A stretch of 64,000 bases of DNA. Origin: Deinococcus yavapaiensis KR-236. GTDB lineage: Bacteria; Deinococcota; Deinococci; Deinococcales; Deinococcaceae. Made by a program: the position numbers and the translations under genes. Of this stretch, positions 60,242 to 64,000 are shown one piece after another (within the stretch, counting starts at the first letter, position 1; each line of letters opens with the position of its first letter). Below the pieces are notes generated by a model, which was given only the letters and a program-made list of their open reading frames with translations, was not told where the DNA came from and did not search any database. The DNA lies in NCBI RefSeq assembly GCF_003217515.1, contig NZ_QJSX01000004.1, forward strand, positions 1 through 64,000, in the 5' to 3' direction.

Positions 60242-61582
60242 TCACAAGTTCAGGCGGTCGAGGACGCTCGACGTGCGGCCTCGGCGCTTCAAACGCCAGT
60301 TGAGCATGCTCTGGTCGTACGAGAGGGACATGCGGCGCACGAGGTACCACGCGAGCAGCGCGCTCATGGCGGCGACCCCGAGGTACACGGCGCCCGTGAC
60401 GAGCGGCAGGTGAGCGCCGAGCACCACGATTCCGAAGGTCAGAAGCGACGCGACGATCGTGCCGAACGACAACACATAGCTGTCCATGAACATGCTGACG
60501 CGGCCGCGCCGTTCTTCGGGCACCACGCCTTGCAAGGACTTGCGGGCCGAATCGTCGACGGTGTCGCGCGTCGTCTTTTGCAGGGTCATGCCGAACGCGC
60601 CGCCGAGCACGCCGGGCAGCGCGAACATACATGCGACGGCCAGGAAGTACGCGATCGGCGCGACGTAAAAGGCTTTTTTCAAAGTCAGCCGTTGCAGCAG
60701 GCGCGACGTCACGAGCAGTTGCAGCGAAAAAGCCAGCAAGACGTTCACGAGGCGGTAAAGGCTGTAGAAGGTCTCATAACTGCCAGCGGCCGCGAAGGCT
60801 TCGCTGGTGATTCTGAAAAAATGGAATTCGACGATCGTCTCCGTCACGGCGAGGGCGACCATGGCGCCGGTGAGGTAGCGAAAAGCGGGCACTTCGCGCA
60901 CGAACTCCCAGCCTTCCGTGAGCGTTTCGCGCATGCCCTCGGCGCGTTTGCTGAGGGCCGTGGTGGGCTGAAGGTCGCGCCCGAGCGTCAAGAAGGTCAG
61001 CAGGATGCCGAGGTACACGGCCGCGTTGACCAGCACGAGCGACTCCAGTCCGGCGCCGCTGCGCGCGAGCAGCGCCGGAACGAGCGCCGCGAAGCCGAGG
61101 CCGAGCAGGCGTCCCGCGAACGCGAAGGACGACACGACGGGAATGATGCGCGTGCTTTGCGAGGTGGTGAACAAGCCGTTCGCGAACGCCCAGAACACCA
61201 GCGGAAAGAACAGCCACTGCTGCTCGGCGAGCATGTACAACGCGCCGTAGCTCAACCAGCCCGGCGCGCCGATCCAGAACAAGCAGCGCACGCCCACGAA
61301 GGCGAGCGCGAACACCAGCGTCACGGCGACGAAGAGCTTGCGGCGCTCGAAGCGGTCCACGACGAGACTTTGCGCCCCCGTCAGCACGGCGATGAGGGCG
61401 AAGTCGATGATCCACACCAGCAAGATGTTGTCGACGTCCGTCTCGGCGAGGAAGCCCGCGACGGACGAGACGTACGAGATTTGCATCGCGAAGGCGTTGC
61501 ACAGCAGCATGAGGCCGAGAACCAGGACGGGGCGCCATTCACCCGCCCTGAGGTTCAACACGTTGGCACGGAGCGTCGTCAA
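60242..61582 (-). CDS. MFS-type membrane transporter resembling ATP/ADP (Npt) carriers
   Basis: 446 residues with about 12 transmembrane helices. The pattern EWRPVLVLGLMLLCNAFAMQISYVSSVAGFLAETDVDNILLVW and the short inner loops between helices resemble the nucleotide-transporter-like MFS branch (TlcC/Npt1-type). The C-terminal portion MTLQKTTRDTVDDSARKSLQGVVPEERRGRVSMFMDSYV is well preserved. A TTG at 61582 is the likely start. Whether it moves nucleotides is unknown. It is the fourth gene of the operon. Confidence 0.8.
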   Translation of the reverse strand: MTTLRANVLNLRAGEWRPVLVLGLMLLCNAFAMQISYVSSVAGFLAETDVDNILLVWIIDFALIAVLTGAQSLVVDRFERRKLFVAVTLVFALAFVGVRCLFWIGAPGWLSYGALYMLAEQQWLFFPLVFWAFANGLFTTSQSTRIIPVVSSFAFAGRLLGLGFAALVPALLARSGAGLESLVLVNAAVYLGILLTFLTLGRDLQPTTALSKRAEGMRETLTEGWEFVREVPAFRYLTGAMVALAVTETIVEFHFFRITSEAFAAAGSYETFYSLYRLVNVLLAFSLQLLVTSRLLQRLTLKKAFYVAPIAYFLAVACMFALPGVLGGAFGMTLQKTTRDTVDDSARKSLQGVVPEERRGRVSMFMDSYVLSFGTIVASLLTFGIVVLGAHLPLVTGAVYLGVAAMSALLAWYLVRRMSLSYDQSMLNWRLKRRGRTSSVLDRLNL

Positions 61583-61609
61583 GGAATCGGCCTTTCGCAG
61601 TGGATCAGG

Positions 61610-61996
61610 TCAAGCGTCGGTTTCGTCGAGGTGATCGAGGACCTTCGTCCACACGTCGAGCGGTTTGTCGCGGCGGTGCGCCCGCGCGTACCACAGGCGG
61701 TAGTGCGGCTCGCCGTCCTCGGCGTCCTCGACAGTCTTGAGAAAGCCGTGGTCGAGCAGCAGATCCACGACGGCGTTCGTTTGCGCGGGGTCCAGCGCGA
61801 GCTCGCTGGAAAAGACGTCGAGGGTGACGCTGCCCTCTCGTATGACACGCTGCAGCGTCGTTCGCAGCGGGTCGCTGATGTGGACGAGGTCGCCGAGTTT
61901 GACGCCCTCCCCTTTGGGCCAAGCGTGAATTTCCGAGACAATGTAATCGAACACACCCAGCGAGTCGCCCGCGATTTGATCCGTCGACCTCTCCAT
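61610..61996 (-). CDS. 128-residue uncharacterised protein, winged-helix-like
   Basis: 128 residues, start ATG at 61996 after AGGAGGCGT. The sequence is helical with a middle segment LRTTLQRVIREGSVTLDVFSSELALDPAQTNAVVDLLLDHGFLKTVEDAEDG that fits a small winged helix (helix-turn-helix plus wing). There is no membrane segment. It lies between the first MinD-like gene (57 bp upstream) and the MFS gene (27 bp downstream), so it is part of the operon. It could be a regulator or a partner protein. Confidence 0.75.
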   Translation of the reverse strand: MERSTDQIAGDSLGVFDYIVSEIHAWPKGEGVKLGDLVHISDPLRTTLQRVIREGSVTLDVFSSELALDPAQTNAVVDLLLDHGFLKTVEDAEDGEPHYRLWYARAHRRDKPLDVWTKVLDHLDETDA

Positions 61997-62053
61997 ACGC
62001 CTCCTGTGCGCGACCGCACGCCCTCGAACTCGATCATCGAGTTCACGAAACAA

Positions 62054-62824
62054 TCAGACACGGACTGTTGGTCCGTACACGCTCTTTGCCACGCCGCGCA
62101 TGCGCTCGGTGAGCGAATGGTTGGGGTAGCGGGCGACGAACACGCCTTGACTCGCAAGGGCCATCATCTCGTCGGAGTGAGGAAGCACGGCCGCGACCTC
62201 GCAGCCGTAGGAGTTTTCGACGCGCTTCTTGACGTCGCGCTCGTCGAAGATATTGGGCATCTTGTTCACGACGATCACCATGCGCGGCACGTCGAGGTGA
62301 CGGCCGATCTCGACGGTGACCGACGTTCCCTGGAAGTCTTGCTGGTCGGGCCGCATGACCACGACGAGGGCGTCGCTGATGGCGATCGACAGCAACGTCT
62401 CCTCGCCGACGCCCGGGTGCGTGTCGATGATCAAGGCGTCGAGCCGCGCCTTTTCCACGAGGCGCTGAAAGCCGTCGTTGAGCAGACCGGGGTCGTACCC
62501 TTCGCGCAGCACGCGGCTGATTTCGCTCGTTCGAATGCTCGACGGCACGAGCAGCACCTTGCCCGAGATGGGCACGCCGAGCTTGGGCGTGACGTCGTGC
62601 ACCGCCTCCTCGATGTCGCACTTGCCCCACAAGTAGTCGTTGAGGGTGTGGCGCATCTCGGTCGGTTCGAGGTTGAACAGCACGTGAATGCCCGGCGACT
62701 GGATGTCGGTGTCGACGACCCCGACGCGCAGACCTTGCATGGCGAGCAGGGTGGCGAGGTTGGCGGACGTGTTGGACTTGCCGGTGCCGCCGCGGAACGA
62801 GTGGATGGAGATGATTTTAGACAC
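62054..62824 (-). CDS. MinD/ParA-like ATPase 1, Walker A with arginine at the signature position
   Basis: 256 residues from a GTG at 62824 after GGGAGGTC. The P-loop reads SFRGGTGKSNTSANLA, with Arg11 replacing the signature Lys and Lys16 the catalytic P-loop Lys. VVDTDIQSPG carries the Walker A-prime Asp and IIDTHPGVGEETLLSIAISDALVVVMR the Walker B region. RPDQQDFQGTSVTVEIGRHLDVPRMVIVVNKMP is shared with the paralogue at 57284-58009. No amphipathic membrane-targeting helix is obvious at the C-terminus. It follows the PP2C gene by 17 bp. Confidence 0.9.
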   Translation of the reverse strand: MSKIISIHSFRGGTGKSNTSANLATLLAMQGLRVGVVDTDIQSPGIHVLFNLEPTEMRHTLNDYLWGKCDIEEAVHDVTPKLGVPISGKVLLVPSSIRTSEISRVLREGYDPGLLNDGFQRLVEKARLDALIIDTHPGVGEETLLSIAISDALVVVMRPDQQDFQGTSVTVEIGRHLDVPRMVIVVNKMPNIFDERDVKKRVENSYGCEVAAVLPHSDEMMALASQGVFVARYPNHSLTERMRGVAKSVYGPTVRV

Positions 62825-62841
62825 GCTGACCTCCCGTGGAT

Positions 62842-64000
62842 TTACGCTGAGCTTGGTCGAGCGTCGCCGTCGCGACGCAGGCACATCATGGTGATGTCGT
62901 CGAACTGCGCGGCCGCACCGATGTGCGTCAGCAACTCGTCGCGAACTCGCTCGATGCTGCCGCGCGCGGTGGGCGCGGGCGTTTGCAGCAAGCCGTACAG
63001 GCGCTTTTCCGTGAAGAAGCGGCCCGTGATGTCTTTGGCGTCTGTGACGCCGTCGGTGTGCAAGAAGAGCGTGTCTCCCGGCAGCAAATTCGCCTGTTGA
63101 ATCGTGAAGTTGGCGCCGGGCAGGATGCCGACGGCGGGCCCGGTGGGCTTCAACAGCTCACGCTCGCCGTTGGCGCGGATAAGGACGGGCGGGTTGTGTC
63201 CCGCGTTGATGTAGATGAGGTTGCCGCTTTGCGGATCGAGCAGGCCCATGAACATCGTCGCGAAGTACCCGGTGAGGCCGTGGTTCTCGGTGATGTAATT
63301 GTTGGTGCTCTCGATGGCGTGCATGAGAGGACCCGTGCCGATGCTCGGAAGGCTTTGACGGCGCCGTTCTGGATCGCCGCGCAGCCAATCACGGTTCTCG
63401 GTGATCGACGTGTTCTTGCCCATCCAGCTCAACGACACGTTCTGCTGCGCGTTCGAGCGAACGAGCGTGCGAAACAGCGCCATGAACAGGGCCGCGCCGA
63501 CGCCCTTGTCGCACACGTCGGCGATCAAGAAGGCGAGGCGGCGTCCGTTGATGAGTTCGAACGCGTCGTAGAAGTCCCCGGCGACTTCGCGCGCGGGCCG
63601 GAAGAACGCGGTGAGCTCCCAGCCGCTCGGTTGCGGTAGCGTCTCGGGCAGAAACGAGAGCTGGATGTCGCGCCCGATCTGCACGTCACGCTCGATCAGC
63701 AGCAAGGCCGCCTTCTTCGTGACGTCCTCTTGGTGCTCGGTGAGGCGCTTGCGTTCGCGGGCATGCTCGACGCGCACCCGCACGAGGTCAGGTTCGATAG
63801 AGCCCGCGAGGTAATCTTGCGCGCCTAGGCCCAGCAAGGCGCGCACGGCGTTGAGCTGGTCGGGGCGCGTGGCGTACGCGAGAACGAAGGGCTTCGCGCC
63901 GAGCGGCAGCGCCGACAAGCCGCCGATCAAGTCCTCGGCTTCCCTGGGGTCGATGTCGTCGGGAACGATCAGGACCTCGATTTCGCCCGCCTCCAGAAGC
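62842..64000 (-). CDS. SpoIIE/PP2C-type serine phosphatase with receiver-like N-terminal domain (5' end outside window)
   Basis: The 5' end is cut by the right edge; about 386 residues are visible. The first about 80 visible residues look like the end of a response-regulator receiver fold (LLEAGEIEVLIVPDDIDPREAEDLIGG ... GAQDYLAGSIEPDLVRVRVEHARERKRL), then a coiled coil, then the SpoIIE phosphatase domain. That domain has EVAGDFYDAF, LAFLIADVCDKGVGAALFMALF, INAGHNPPVLIRANGERELL, LFLHTDGVTDA and AAQFDDITMMCL (metal Asp residues all present). Such phosphatases act on anti-sigma-factor-antagonist-like proteins. It is the first visible gene of the MinD/HAMP operon. Confidence 0.9.
   Translation of the reverse strand, partial: LLEAGEIEVLIVPDDIDPREAEDLIGGLSALPLGAKPFVLAYATRPDQLNAVRALLGLGAQDYLAGSIEPDLVRVRVEHARERKRLTEHQEDVTKKAALLLIERDVQIGRDIQLSFLPETLPQPSGWELTAFFRPAREVAGDFYDAFELINGRRLAFLIADVCDKGVGAALFMALFRTLVRSNAQQNVSLSWMGKNTSITENRDWLRGDPERRRQSLPSIGTGPLMHAIESTNNYITENHGLTGYFATMFMGLLDPQSGNLIYINAGHNPPVLIRANGERELLKPTGPAVGILPGANFTIQQANLLPGDTLFLHTDGVTDAKDITGRFFTEKRLYGLLQTPAPTARGSIERVRDELLTHIGAAAQFDDITMMCLRRDGDARPSSA

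Overview
The window is about 64 kb of high-GC chromosomal DNA, most like a Deinococcus or a close relative. The evidence is the gene content (SpoOM-family protein, c-type cytochrome with a long hydrophilic linker, typA, futalosine-type amidohydrolase), and above all the promoter style. About 27 genes carry a TANNNT -10 box only 3-9 nt (mostly 5-7) before an ATG or GTG, with no Shine-Dalgarno sequence. That is the leaderless-mRNA signature known from Deinococcus. The species call is inference; no rRNA, tRNA, CRISPR array, replication origin or complete mobile element was seen.

Layout. 1-600: the tail of a probable transposase abuts the first 21 codons of a DsbA/FrnE-like thiol oxidoreductase, which is divergent from an HxlR regulator across a 12-bp inverted repeat. 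600-3.4 kb: a TrmH-family RNA methyltransferase with two uncharacterised proteins. 3.4-7.0 kb: a giant surface lipoprotein of prealbumin-like modules, followed by a geneless 0.8 kb stretch. 7.9-9.7 kb: typA/bipA. 10.3-17.4 kb: MFS transporter, beta-propeller-like secreted protein, LysR regulator, truD, DUF3293 protein and an AlbA_2-type regulator. 17.5-20.7 kb: sugar ABC importer (binding protein plus two permeases, no ATPase). 20.8-33.6 kb: S10 peptidase, gamma-carbonic anhydrase, Nudix, cold-shock protein, DUF898/M48 pair, parvulin, response regulator, TetR, BtuF-like protein, hydrolase, cytochrome c and SppA. 33.6-35.8 kb: MarR plus a fused VOC dioxygenase/hydrolase, like the MhqR/MhqO/MhqD quinone-defence genes of Bacillus joined into one protein. 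35.9-56 kb: M16 peptidase, an Ig/cohesin-like lipoprotein ending in a dockerin-like repeat, small S4 protein, DUF1684, DUF1175, sdaAB, esterase, DegV, class A beta-lactamase-like protein, LptC/OstA-like protein, cell-wall amidase, hisD, phosphatase, peptide-binding protein, amidohydrolase, SpoOM and gamma-glutamyltransferase.

56.0-64.0 kb is the most unusual region: eight minus-strand genes in one tight operon that runs off the right edge. In transcription order they are a SpoIIE/PP2C phosphatase with a receiver-like N-terminus, a MinD-like ATPase with an altered Walker A, a 128-residue protein, an MFS/nucleotide-carrier-like membrane protein, a D-Ala-D-Ala-ligase-like ATP-grasp enzyme, a membrane HAMP sensor with no output domain, a second MinD-like ATPase and a Kef-type antiporter. 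The last four overlap successively by 4 nt. I read this as a candidate undescribed membrane signalling system in which MinD-like switches link a HAMP sensor and a PP2C phosphatase to transport. That function is inference; the operon structure is seen directly.
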